A DNA stretch of 64,000 bases from Ahrensia marina. Lineage in GTDB: Bacteria > Pseudomonadota > Alphaproteobacteria > Rhizobiales > Rhizobiaceae. Of this stretch, positions 28,808 to 37,734 are shown piece by piece (the stretch's first letter is position 1; each line of letters begins with the position of its first letter). Where the stretch lies: positions 1 through 64,000 of the forward strand of contig NZ_JXMU01000022.1 in NCBI RefSeq assembly GCF_001293565.1, written 5' to 3'. Under the pieces are notes generated by a model. The model did no database searches, had not been told where the DNA came from, and worked only from the letters and a program-made list of their open reading frames with translations. A program made the translations under genes and the position numbers.

Positions 28808-30727
28808 TCAATCTGTTTGGGGTGGCTCGTTGCCCAGATTGAGAGGCTGATTGTTCAGGTTTAATTGACCGGGCAATCCGAGTTGGCCATTGTTATTTGT
28901 GGTGCCTTGCTCCTGTGTTTCAGGGCTTGCATCATTGTTTTGACCCGGCAGTCCCGAAGGGCTGCCATTCAGGTTAAGACCACCCGGAAGACCAAGGCCG
29001 CCGCTATTGCCGCTATTGCCTCCACTTTGTCCTGGCAGGCTTAAGCCTGGAAGGCCATTGCCGCCTAATCCGGGCAGTCCACCTCCATCTTGTTGCTCGT
29101 TCAGCCCGCCGCCTAGTCCCGGCAATTGAAGTTCAAACTCTTCGATGTTGTATTTGACCTCATCGTCTTTGTAGTGGGTCACGAGACGCGGGTAGAAAAT
29201 AATAATCATGATCGCGACAAACTGAATGACGATATAAGGCAGAACGCCTCTATAAATCTGCGTTGTCTTGATCCGGGCGATGCGTTCACCTGTAACCTCA
29301 TCATCCCAATCTTTTGTCGGTGCAATGGAACGCAAATAGAATAGCGCGAAACCAAATGGCGGTGTCAGGAATGATGTCTGTAGATTGATACCCAGAATGA
29401 TGCCAAGCCAGATCAGATCGATACCGAGCGATTCAGCCGGGCCGACAAGCAGCGGTACCACGATGAATGCGATTTCAAAGAAGTCCAAAAAGCATCCAAG
29501 CACAAATACAATCACGGTTACGACAAACAGGAAGCCTGTTTCGCCGCCGGGCAGGGCCAAAAGCAGTTCTTCAATCCAGATATGGCCGTTAATACCATAG
29601 AAGGTGAGGCCGAAGACACGTGCGCCGATCAAAATGAACATGACGAACGCTGTCAGTTTGGTCGTTGAATCGAGTGCTTCTTTGAGTGTTTTGATGCCAA
29701 GGCGGCGTTTAAACAGTGCAAGTACTAGCGCACCGGTTGCGCCCATCGCACCGCCTTCCGTTGGCGTTGCAATGCCAAGGAAGATTGTACCCAGCACGAG
29801 GAAAATCAGTGCCAGCGGCGGAATGAGAACGATAATGACCTGTTCTGCGAGGCGGGAAATAATCCCAAGCTTCAAATAGCGGTTCAGCAATGAAATGCTG
29901 AGCGCAACAAAAGTGGCGATTGTTGCCGACCAGACAAAGCGGGTTTCGTAACGCAAATCGGCAAAAACAAAATTGTACAGCGCATAATGAATGCCAACCG
30001 ATAAGGCGATCATCACAAGAAGTGAGGTAACACCGCCGCCCAATGTGCGTGCTTCAATCGGCAGAGCGGGCACTTTTTTCGGGCTGATCAATGTCAGCAG
30101 GAAGATGTACAGACAGTACATCCCCATGATCATGAGAGCAGGATAAAGCGCTGCGACATACATGTCGCCAACCGACCGCCCGAGCTGGTCTGACATAACG
30201 ATCAAAACAAGCGATGGCGGTACGATCTGCGCCAAAGTGCCCGAAGCTGCAATCGTGCCTGTCGCTACAGAACGGTCATAGCCGTAGCGCATCATAATCG
30301 GCAGGGAGATGAGGCCCATGGCGATAACGGAGGCTGCTACAACGCCGGTTGTTGCACCCAGTAAACCGCCAACGATGATAACGGCAATGGCCAAGCCGCC
30401 ACGCAAGGGGCCGAACAATTGGCCGATCGTATCCAGCAGATCCTCTGCCATACGGGATCGCTCAAGAATAAGCCCCATGAATGTGAAAAATGGAATCGCA
30501 AGCAGCGTGTCATTGCGCATAATGTCGAATGTGCGATTCGCAAGCGATTGTATCAGCGGATAGAACAGCCGGATTTCACTGGAATATTGAGAAAGTTCGA
30601 CGCCAATAAAGAAGAAGATCAAGCCACCGGCAGCAAGCGTAAAAGCGACCGGATAACCGATGAGGAGCATTGCCATCACTGAAACAAACATGATGGGTGC
30701 AAGGTTGTGGGCGATAATCTGGATCAT
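28808..30727 (-). CDS. TRAP transporter large permease, TakM-like, with unusual Leu-Pro-Gly-rich tail
   Basis: DctM-type sodium/proton-coupled permease of 639 residues, longer than the usual 430. About 12 or more helices with an extra loop in the middle, as in the TakM group for 2-oxo acids. The last about 108 residues (530-639) are cytoplasm- or periplasm-exposed and low-complexity, with seven or more LPG repeats interleaved with Asn, Gln and Gly (for example GGLPGLGGNGLPGLSLPGQ). The stop is 20 bases before the terminator. It overlaps the small-permease gene by four bases. No binding protein gene is adjacent. Confidence 0.88.
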   Translation of the reverse strand: MIQIIAHNLAPIMFVSVMAMLLIGYPVAFTLAAGGLIFFFIGVELSQYSSEIRLFYPLIQSLANRTFDIMRNDTLLAIPFFTFMGLILERSRMAEDLLDTIGQLFGPLRGGLAIAVIIVGGLLGATTGVVAASVIAMGLISLPIMMRYGYDRSVATGTIAASGTLAQIVPPSLVLIVMSDQLGRSVGDMYVAALYPALMIMGMYCLYIFLLTLISPKKVPALPIEARTLGGGVTSLLVMIALSVGIHYALYNFVFADLRYETRFVWSATIATFVALSISLLNRYLKLGIISRLAEQVIIVLIPPLALIFLVLGTIFLGIATPTEGGAMGATGALVLALFKRRLGIKTLKEALDSTTKLTAFVMFILIGARVFGLTFYGINGHIWIEELLLALPGGETGFLFVVTVIVFVLGCFLDFFEIAFIVVPLLVGPAESLGIDLIWLGIILGINLQTSFLTPPFGFALFYLRSIAPTKDWDDEVTGERIARIKTTQIYRGVLPYIVIQFVAIMIIIFYPRLVTHYKDDEVKYNIEEFELQLPGLGGGLNEQQDGGGLPGLGGNGLPGLSLPGQSGGNSGNSGGLGLPGGLNLNGSPSGLPGQNNDASPETQEQGTTNNNGQLGLPGQLNLNNQPLNLGNEPPQTD

Positions 30728-31317
30728 GATTTATTCACCCGATTAGAAAGGTCTGCTGTTGACTCTAATGCTTCGACTGCTGCTGGCAGTTCATGCTGGA
30801 CAGTCGGGTCATCAATTATCCCTCTGATCACTGCCCATCGCTTGATGATTTCCGAGATGCCTTGCGCGGACAAAAGAATAAAGCTTGCCAGGATCAGCAG
30901 CTTTGCAGGCCAAATCGTCAAGCCGCCGGCATTGAGTGAGATTTCTCCGTTCTGGAATGAGTTCCAGAAAAATGGCCAGCCGAGATAAACCATTAGAATA
31001 CAGAACGGCATCAGGAATAATATGTGACCGAGAAGGTCAATCCAGTCTCTGGTCTTTTTCGTCAAGCCGGATGTCGCAATGTCAATGCGAACATGCTCAT
31101 TGCGCTGCAATGTGTAGGCTGCTGCTAACAGGAATACGGCACCGTAAAGATACCATTGAAGTTCCAGCCATGCGTTTGAGGAGGTATCAAATGCTTTTCG
31201 TATGATTGCATTTCCGGCACTTACAAGTACCGCGACTAAAATAAGCCATGATACAGATCTGCCGATAAATGCTGTCACCGCATCAATTGCTGATGAGAGC
31301 CGTAAAAGTGCCGTCAT
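30724..31317 (-). CDS. TRAP transporter small permease DctQ/TakQ-like
   Basis: 197-residue four-helix DctQ-type subunit with GRSVSWLILVAVLVSAGNAIIRKAF at the first helix and the usual WLELQWYLYGAVFLLAAAYTLQRNEHVRID motif near residues 45-80. It precedes the large permease with a coupled overlap. A palindrome GGTGGTCA-N7-TGACCACC lies 114-136 bases upstream. Confidence 0.88.
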   Translation of the reverse strand: MTALLRLSSAIDAVTAFIGRSVSWLILVAVLVSAGNAIIRKAFDTSSNAWLELQWYLYGAVFLLAAAYTLQRNEHVRIDIATSGLTKKTRDWIDLLGHILFLMPFCILMVYLGWPFFWNSFQNGEISLNAGGLTIWPAKLLILASFILLSAQGISEIIKRWAVIRGIIDDPTVQHELPAAVEALESTADLSNRVNKS

Positions 31318-31430
31318 ATTCCTCCCCTTGAGCCTATTGGCTGGCTTTTGTCGCGCAAAGTCTGATACGGTTCTTGTGGTATTTCAATGCGCATCATTTT
31401 GCTACCACCATAAAGACTGAGATTCAATTC

Positions 31431-31453
31431 GGTGGTCAAATTTTCTGACCACC
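31431..31453. promoter_or_regulatory. Palindrome upstream of the takQM-like operon
   Basis: GGTGGTCA and TGACCACC separated by seven bases form a perfect 8-bp inverted repeat; a further ACCACCA half-site is at 31404. TGGT/ACCA half-sites are typical of GntR/FCD-type regulators. It could instead be an RNA hairpin. No regulator gene is adjacent. Confidence 0.45.
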
Positions 31454-31550
31454 TTGAAAACTGTTGTTGAAAGTGTTGAAAACTGGCGCTTCTTCACAGC
31501 AAATGATCAATGCAACTTGACCTTGTTTGTGGCCGTGCTGTCTATAGTTC

Positions 31551-32303
31551 ATGAACGATGATCTGTTTTCCATAAAAGACAAGGTTTGCCTTGTTACCGG
31601 TGTATCAAAAGGGCTGGGAGCGCATATGGCGCAATTATACCTTTCACGCGGTGCCAAGGTGATCGGTATTTCGCGCGAGGAGCCACATTGGAAAACCGAT
31701 ATATATGCGACGAATTTTGAACACTTCATCGGCGATGTTACCGATACAGATGTTGTCGACAAACTATTTTTACATCTGAGTGAGGTCTATGGCGGCGTGG
31801 ATGTCGTCGTAAACAATGCAGGCGCCTCCCAAGTTCAACGCCTTAAAGACACTGGACCGGATGATTTGCAAAAACTCTTTGCTCTTAATGTTTTTGCCGC
31901 CACAAATGTTGCGACACAGGCCGCAGCGCAAATGCGGAAGAATAATGTTTCCGGTTCGATCATCAATATCACATCGGTAATGGCGGGATCATCAATGACC
32001 GGCCTTGCAGCCTATTCGGCGTCAAAAGCGGCGCTTAGCCAGCTTACGATGTCCATGGCCAGTGAATGGGCGCGTTCCGGTGTGCGTGTGAATAATTTAT
32101 CTCCCGGCTGGTTTCCGTCTGCGATGACAGAGGAATATTTCAAAAAAGGGCTGGGGCGGGTGCTGAAAGCAAAAATCCCGATGGCGCGTTTGGGAGATGC
32201 GTCTGATTTGGACGGGGCGTGTCTTTTGCTTGCCAGTGATGCATCCAGATATATGACAGGCACAACGATAACGATTGACGGCGGTTACAGCTTGGCCGGA
32301 TAG
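31551..32303 (+). CDS. SDR-family oxidoreductase
   Basis: 250-residue NAD(P)-dependent dehydrogenase with GVSKGLGAHMA cofactor motif (residues 18-28), NNAGAS, SVMAGSS and catalytic Tyr-Lys in YSASKAAL. Substrate unknown. The ribosome binding site is poor. It stands between the takQ-like gene (divergent) and the GGDEF-EAL gene. Confidence 0.85.
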   Translation: MNDDLFSIKDKVCLVTGVSKGLGAHMAQLYLSRGAKVIGISREEPHWKTDIYATNFEHFIGDVTDTDVVDKLFLHLSEVYGGVDVVVNNAGASQVQRLKDTGPDDLQKLFALNVFAATNVATQAAAQMRKNNVSGSIINITSVMAGSSMTGLAAYSASKAALSQLTMSMASEWARSGVRVNNLSPGWFPSAMTEEYFKKGLGRVLKAKIPMARLGDASDLDGACLLLASDASRYMTGTTITIDGGYSLAG

Positions 32304-32472
32304 TTCTTTTGAGCGGATGAGTTGCTCTGAAACCAAGCATTTTCGACCTGTGGCGTTAAGATAGAAGATCTTACGCAAATGGTTAGTATTTCTTGGCAAG
32401 AGTTGGGACATCTATCTTATATCATACATATTATTTTAAGACCTCATTGATAGCTTGGCCGCTGAGGTTGGT

Positions 32473-34809
32473 ATGAGAAACATTTTAGCTCAGGCGAAAA
32501 GCCAGCGCGTCGAAGATGAAGCCTATGTAGAGTTCGTGAACTCGCTCTTTAGCGATACGCGAGGTTTATTGATGGGCGGTATTTTGCAAGCCGCAACAAT
32601 TTCCTTCTTTCTGCTGGCAACCAATATCTATTACTTTGGTGTCTTTATTTCCGGTGCTGTCATTTTTGCGCTTTGGCGTATGCGTTTAGGGCAGTTGTAC
32701 CAGGCCGCTTTTGAAGAAATAAAGGCGTGCCCCATTTCGGTGCAAGTCTCGGTGGCAAACAATTGGGAGAACAAATATGTTGTTCCCAGTGCGCTGAGTT
32801 CGATTAATGTCGGATTATTTTGTTATTTCGGGTTTCAAACTGCGGAAACCGGGGCGTCGCTTGGCGCTGTTTATTGCCTATTGTTTGCGCCTGTTCCAAC
32901 CATTGTCGGGCGTTTGTACGGATCGATGCGGCTTGCAAGTTTCATGTTGTTCGGACTTTTCGGCCCGATCATTATAGGGTTGTTGGTTGATGGCAGCCTG
33001 TCACATATTTTGCTCGCTCTTTTGTGTCTTCCCTACATTGTTCTTGTCTTGGGTATGGTCAAAGCGGTGCGCAGCACCGTTATCAGTGCGGTTGAGGGCA
33101 ATGCCGAGAAAATCGAGATTGGTCGGCGCTTTGATGTTGCGCTCAAAAATATGGCGCATGGCCTGATGATGTTTGATGAGAGCAACCGGATACTCATTGC
33201 CAACGATCAGGCCCGTAAGCTCTTCAAGTTTCCTGATCATCTCGATATCGTCGGGCGTCATTTCTCTGTACTCATGCGTTTTGCACGCCGTTTTGATGCT
33301 TTGGCAGACCGTAATCTTGAAAATCTGGATGTTGCTTTTAACGCCCTTCTTGGCCGTGTTGCCGATAGGCAGCAGGTTTTGCTTGATGATGGCCGCTATC
33401 TGGAGCTGGCTGTCAGTGAGCGTTCCGATGGCGGTACTGTTCTGACCTTTGAGGATATAAGTGATCGTGTGCAGTCAGCCAGAAAAATTGAGCGTATGGC
33501 TCAATATGACAGTCTGACGAATCTGCCCAATCGCCGGTATTTCGAGACGTTGATCTCAGAAATTGCAAATAATGCAAATGAAGACGATTATTGTGCTTTG
33601 CTGGTGGTGGATGTTGACGACTTTAAGCATGTCAATGATGCAGTCGGCCATGCGCAGGGTGATGAACTCTTGCGCAGTATCGCTTCGCTGCTGTCGTTAA
33701 AAAGCAGCAATTATCAACATCTGGCTTGCCGTCTGGGCGGGGATGAGTTTCTGCTGTTTATCAGCGGTATTAAAGACCCTCAGCACATGCACCTCACTGT
33801 TGCCGGGCTTAATCATGATCTATGCCGAATTCACGACCTGAAATCCGAACAGGTTTATGTGAGTTGCAGCATTGGCTATGTCACGATGAAGGCGAGTGAA
33901 TTTAATCAAGATGATGCGATCGTACGCGCAGATCTGGCGCTTTATGCTGCCAAGGCCGACGGTAAGGGCACCTGGCGTGAATTTGAAAAAATCATGGACG
34001 ACCACTACCAGCGGCGCCAGCGCATCAAAAACCATCTTGCAAAGGCGGTTCAATCCGACAGCCTGACTATTCTATATCAACCGCTCGTCGATGCACAATC
34101 AGGGCGTCTGGTGTCCTGCGAAGCACTTTCACGCTGGCATGACAGCGAGTATGGCAATGTATCTCCGGCAGAATATATTCCGCTTGCCGAGGAGATGGGG
34201 ATTGTTACCCAAATCAGCAACCAGATGCTGCGCAAGGCTTCAACAGAATGCGCCAAGTGGCCGGATCATGTGTCGGTTTCGGTTAACCTTTCTCCTGTCG
34301 ACTTTCGAACAGGAGAAATTGTGTCTGTTATCAAGGATGCATTGGCGGTTTCAAATCTACCTGCGCACAGGCTGGAAATTGAAATCACGGAGACCGCGGT
34401 TATCTCTAATGAGCGCGAAATGATCAGCAAATTGCGGGCGATAAGGGATTTGGGCGTCCGCATTGCGCTGGATGATTTTGGCACGGGCCAGTCGTCGTTG
34501 AGCTATTTACACCGCTTGCCGCTTCATAAAGTCAAGATTGACCGATCCTTTGTTGTTGGCATTGATACTGGTGAGACACCAATTGCATTACTGCATGGTG
34601 TGACAGAACTTTGTCGCACGCTGGGTCTTGATGTCACCGTTGAAGGTGTCGAGACGGAAAAACAACTTTCGCTCGTTGTGAGCGAAGGCAAGGTTGACCG
34701 GATACAGGGGTATGTTTATGGCCCGCCATTGCCTGCAAGCGGCATTCGCACTTTGTCAAAACTATCGCAGCTTCCGACAAAGAAAGCCAAGGAATATGCG
34801 GTCGCGTAA
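32473..34809 (+). CDS. GGDEF-EAL protein with N-terminal membrane domain
   Basis: 778-residue c-di-GMP signalling protein from the ATG at 32473, which follows TGAGG; a TTG at 32455 is a weaker alternative. About five hydrophobic segments (residues 35-195) precede a PAS-like domain (about 215-320, MAHGLMMFDESNRILIANDQ), then a GGDEF domain (about 345-505, intact GGDEF in CRLGGDEFLL, no RxxD inhibitory site seen), then an EAL domain (about 520-770) with intact EAL, NLSP, DDFGTG, KIDRSF and EGVETE motifs. Both catalytic sites look complete, so it may make or break c-di-GMP. A terminator follows. Confidence 0.92.
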   Translation: MRNILAQAKSQRVEDEAYVEFVNSLFSDTRGLLMGGILQAATISFFLLATNIYYFGVFISGAVIFALWRMRLGQLYQAAFEEIKACPISVQVSVANNWENKYVVPSALSSINVGLFCYFGFQTAETGASLGAVYCLLFAPVPTIVGRLYGSMRLASFMLFGLFGPIIIGLLVDGSLSHILLALLCLPYIVLVLGMVKAVRSTVISAVEGNAEKIEIGRRFDVALKNMAHGLMMFDESNRILIANDQARKLFKFPDHLDIVGRHFSVLMRFARRFDALADRNLENLDVAFNALLGRVADRQQVLLDDGRYLELAVSERSDGGTVLTFEDISDRVQSARKIERMAQYDSLTNLPNRRYFETLISEIANNANEDDYCALLVVDVDDFKHVNDAVGHAQGDELLRSIASLLSLKSSNYQHLACRLGGDEFLLFISGIKDPQHMHLTVAGLNHDLCRIHDLKSEQVYVSCSIGYVTMKASEFNQDDAIVRADLALYAAKADGKGTWREFEKIMDDHYQRRQRIKNHLAKAVQSDSLTILYQPLVDAQSGRLVSCEALSRWHDSEYGNVSPAEYIPLAEEMGIVTQISNQMLRKASTECAKWPDHVSVSVNLSPVDFRTGEIVSVIKDALAVSNLPAHRLEIEITETAVISNEREMISKLRAIRDLGVRIALDDFGTGQSSLSYLHRLPLHKVKIDRSFVVGIDTGETPIALLHGVTELCRTLGLDVTVEGVETEKQLSLVVSEGKVDRIQGYVYGPPLPASGIRTLSKLSQLPTKKAKEYAVA

Positions 34810-34855
34810 ATCAGCGCCGCTATCCTGCCAACACTTTCGAAATTTTCTCTAACGC

Positions 34856-34879
34856 CAGAGCAAATTCGCTCTGTTTTTT
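34856..34879 (+). terminator. Terminator after GGDEF-EAL gene
   Basis: Stem CAGAGC (34856-34861) / GCTCTG (34868-34873), loop AAATTC, followed by six T's. Confidence 0.8.
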
Positions 34880-34985
34880 CATAAATTTGAAATGTTCATT
34901 AACCTTAATCCTAGGTTAAAATTAACGATGCGTTTACTTTCTGATTTCGGCTTTTTACATTCAGCGAATACAAAGGATTGTAGCG

Positions 34986-35735
34986 TTGACTGGTTTGGTT
35001 CCTTCAAAAATAGGTGTGCTGGACCCGGCGACCCAGCTGTCGAAAGATATGTTCGACGGGCTGGATCTGCTGGAGTACAGAAGGGCCGTTACACCGGAAG
35101 ATTTTGAGGCGATCGGCCGTCTGCGACAGCGTGCATTTGATGCGCGCGATATCTATGAACGAAAGTTTGGCGAGCGTGTAATCGAGGATCTTGATTATGA
35201 TCCGGATTCCTTTGTTTTCGGCGTCTATTTTCAACACGAGCTTGTTTCTACCATTCGTGTTTCTCTGCTCACGTCTGAAACTCGCAATACGCCGGCGACC
35301 TATATTTTCGGTGATGTATTAAACCCTCTGCTTGATCAGGGTATGACCTTTATCGATCCGAGCAGGCTGGCGATAGAAACGGTGTTTACGAAGCTTATTC
35401 CGGGCCTGCCGATCCTGACGTTGCGCCTGCCGATCATTGCAACAGCATATTTTAACGCCGATTACTGTTTGTCTGCAGTCAAGAAAGAGCATCGCGGTTT
35501 TTATTTGCGTATTTTCCGGTCAACTCTGCTGGCCGGCCCATACAATCCACCGGGTATGAATGTTGATGCCGTATTGCTTGGCGGTTCGGTTCAGCAGCGG
35601 GAAGATTTGTTTTCGCGCTATCCGGTTTTTAGCTTCAAAGATTCCGAGGCGCGTATGTTATTTGGTGACTATGAACGCGAGCAGGTACCATTTTGTGTGA
35701 GGCCGACGGCAAGATTTGCCGTCAGAGCTGCTTAA
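34986..35735 (+). CDS. LuxI/FeeM-like N-acyltransferase
   Basis: 249-residue protein with a GNAT-related acyl-homoserine-lactone synthase/FeeM pattern: RRAVTPEDFEAIGRLRQRAFD at the start, acidic YDPDS, the core SVL/ELVSTIRVSLL strand, and DPSRLAIE where AHL synthases have the conserved Glu/Arg. The FeeM family makes N-acyl amino acids from acyl-ACP. A TTG start at 34986 has AAAGGA nine bases upstream. No luxR gene is adjacent; upstream is GGDEF-EAL, downstream a cytochrome oxidase subunit. The product is unknown; the fold assignment is from sequence pattern. Confidence 0.65.
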   Translation: MTGLVPSKIGVLDPATQLSKDMFDGLDLLEYRRAVTPEDFEAIGRLRQRAFDARDIYERKFGERVIEDLDYDPDSFVFGVYFQHELVSTIRVSLLTSETRNTPATYIFGDVLNPLLDQGMTFIDPSRLAIETVFTKLIPGLPILTLRLPIIATAYFNADYCLSAVKKEHRGFYLRIFRSTLLAGPYNPPGMNVDAVLLGGSVQQREDLFSRYPVFSFKDSEARMLFGDYEREQVPFCVRPTARFAVRAA

Positions 35736-35844
35736 GCGCCCTATTTTTTAAAGATTCACTTGCGCGTGTGACCATGTGACCATTGCGGCGGCGGGATGTT
35801 TTGGGTAAGCGTGTGTCAAACAATTTTGCCTTGGAGCTTATAAA

Positions 35845-36060
35845 ATGGCTGACACAAATACGTCAAAAAACGAAAACGTCATGGATTATGCGGAACATGA
35901 CCGCACTTACAATATGTTCCTTGTAGGCGCGAAATGGCTCACGATTATTTCCTGCGCAATCCTTATCGGCATGGCATTTGGTTTTTTTGCAGGTGCAGGG
36001 CTTATTGGCGGAACATTGATCGCCATTATCTCCTGCGTGATTGCAAAGTTCATGTTCTAA
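35845..36060 (+). CDS. aa3-type cytochrome c oxidase subunit IV
   Basis: 71-residue membrane protein with N-terminal DYAEHDRTYNMFL motif and two predicted helices, matching the alphaproteobacterial small subunit IV (COX_aa3-type). It is a structural partner of the aa3 terminal oxidase. It stands as a single gene with a good terminator and a GGAG-type ribosome binding site. Confidence 0.88.
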   Translation: MADTNTSKNENVMDYAEHDRTYNMFLVGAKWLTIISCAILIGMAFGFFAGAGLIGGTLIAIISCVIAKFMF

Positions 36061-36080
36061 GAATTTATCTGAACGCGAAT

Positions 36081-36111
36081 AAGCCGCCGATTTCATTCGG
36101 CGGCTTTTTTA
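36081..36111 (+). terminator. Terminator after the oxidase subunit gene
   Basis: Perfect stem AAGCCGCCGA (36081-36090) / TCGGCGGCTT (36097-36106), loop TTTCAT, followed by TTTT on the plus strand. Confidence 0.9.
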
Positions 36112-36141
36112 TATCCTGACTTCATTTAGGTCTTGGTTTAA

Positions 36142-36999
36142 TTATCCCCCCACGCGGTTCAGACCATTTCGAGCCGGTTCGAAATTTGCATTGAGCTGTA
36201 GCGCGCGTCTGTAGGATTTGCGCGCTTTGTCATTTTCGCCTTTTTGCTCCCAGATCAATCCCTGGTTCGCCCAGCTTTCAGCATTGTTGTCATCCAGATT
36301 AAGAGCAAAGTTCACAGCATCAAAGGCATTGTCAATCTGGCCAAGGGCGATATAGGAAATCGCACGTCCATTATATGGTTCGGGCGAATTAGGTGCCAAG
36401 GAGATGGCCGTAGCAAAATCATCGAGAGCGAAATCATGTTGTCCGCGGCTTTGATAAATTAGGCCACGGCGGTGATAAGCACGCGGATCTGTCGTATCGA
36501 GCTGGATAGCTTTTTGGAAATCATTGAAGGCTTCGTTCGTCCGGCCTGCGCGCCGGTAGAGTTCACCGCGCCCAATATAAGCTTTGTCGTAATTCTGGTT
36601 GATTCTGATTGCACTGTTATAGTCAGCCGCCGCAGCGGATAAGTTGCCTTCTATGCGGTGAATAAGCGCGCGGTTGGCATAGGCTTCAAAATAGCGTGGA
36701 TTTAGCTGTATCGCTTTGTTGAAGTCACGCAGCGCATCACTTGTGTTGCCTGATTTACCAAAGGCTGAACCGCGTACATTGTAAGCGACAGGATCGTTCG
36801 GGTTAGCCCGAATAACGGCGGTAAGCGATCCGATATTTTCGGCGCTGCCTTGCGCTGTTTCGATACGCGCAACCTCGGAAGGAATTGATGTGGAGGAGGT
36901 GCAGGCTGAAACCGCTAAAAGCCCGGCCATGCCAGCAAGCAAGATTAACCGCGGGTTGTTGCGGCTGTATGATGTTTGCAGCCTCGTCACCAAAGTCAT
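36142..36999 (-). CDS. TPR-repeat lipoprotein
   Basis: 285-residue protein with a lipoprotein signal (hydrophobic LILLAGMAGLLAVSAC, lipobox VSAC at about residue 33) and about six tetratricopeptide repeats (starting near residue 70, with repeated AYxxRGxxxxxxG cores). TPR lipoproteins of this size (NlpI-like) scaffold envelope complexes. I took the ATG at 36999, with AGGGGGAAAGC immediately upstream, rather than 37023. Precise partner unknown. Confidence 0.88.
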   Translation of the reverse strand: MTLVTRLQTSYSRNNPRLILLAGMAGLLAVSACTSSTSIPSEVARIETAQGSAENIGSLTAVIRANPNDPVAYNVRGSAFGKSGNTSDALRDFNKAIQLNPRYFEAYANRALIHRIEGNLSAAAADYNSAIRINQNYDKAYIGRGELYRRAGRTNEAFNDFQKAIQLDTTDPRAYHRRGLIYQSRGQHDFALDDFATAISLAPNSPEPYNGRAISYIALGQIDNAFDAVNFALNLDDNNAESWANQGLIWEQKGENDKARKSYRRALQLNANFEPARNGLNRVGG

Positions 37000-37163
37000 G
37001 CTTTCCCCCTTCAAGGTCGCCACTGTTATTACAATATATTATCGGGTTTCCGACAAACGAAAAGTGGCGCGTTCAAGCGAACGCACCACTAATGAAAACA
37101 AAAAGCGTCGAAAACGCGGCAGCGCAAAATTATAAAATGTTAAAAGATCGCGCTGATTAAGCC

Positions 37164-37394
37164 TTAGCGTGCAGCAGCAGAACGGCCGCCGAGAAGACCT
37201 TCACGCTGAGCGCGTTTGCGCGCCAACTTACGTGTGCGGCGTACTGCTTCAGCTTTTTCACGGGCACGTTTCTCAGAAGGCTTCTCATAATGACCGCGCA
37301 ATTTCATTTCGCGGAAAACGCCTTCGCGCTGCAATTTCTTTTTTAGCACGCGGAGTGCTTGGTCTACATTGTTGTCGCGTACGAGTACTTGCAC
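37164..37394 (-). CDS. rpsU: 30S ribosomal protein S21
   Basis: S21 helps start-site recognition by the 30S subunit. From the GTG at 37394 the protein has 76 residues: [41 protein letters not shown] and a basic alphaproteobacterial C-terminal extension. The GTG fits the conserved N-terminus (VLVRDNN) and follows GGGATCAAC; upstream codons to 37499 give no homology. Likely constitutive. Confidence 0.92.
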   Translation of the reverse strand: MQVLVRDNNVDQALRVLKKKLQREGVFREMKLRGHYEKPSEKRAREKAEAVRRTRKLARKRAQREGLLGGRSAAAR

Positions 37395-37734
37395 GTTGAT
37401 CCCATTCCTTAACGGTTCAAATTCAAATCTGTGTCGGCCAGAATGCGGCAAAACCCGTTGTTTCCTGCGAACGAATGCCACGAAAAGTGCGATGTTCAAT
37501 GGATAAACGATACTGCTCGCAAAGCCACAGGCCGAGCGGTTGGGTTTGAGATACCAGCTTTGACTCCAGAAGTCCAGCGTTTAGCGGACAGAAATAGCGC
37601 TTCTACAATCGCTGTTTTATAAGGCACGGGTACACATTAACGTCGGGCTTCGTCGCAAAATGACAGGTTCGCCCTTGTGACATATGCAAGTTTTGTTACT
37701 GAATCGGATTTTGTCTTGTTTGGAGTAGGTCTCT
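37395..37734. other. Intergenic region between rpsU and soxB
   Basis: About 340 bases with divergent promoters expected. I see no tRNA, riboswitch or gene; the soxB ribosome binding site GGAGTAGG lies just before the ATG at 37735. No glycine riboswitch fold is evident by eye. Confidence 0.4.

Noticed and set aside
34892-35107. 71-codon ORF starting at 34892
   Set aside because: It overlaps the acyltransferase gene in another frame and has no recognised motif.
37395-37734. Glycine riboswitch upstream of soxB
   Set aside because: The leader lacks the tandem glycine aptamer cores and is too short for two aptamers next to the rpsU promoter.
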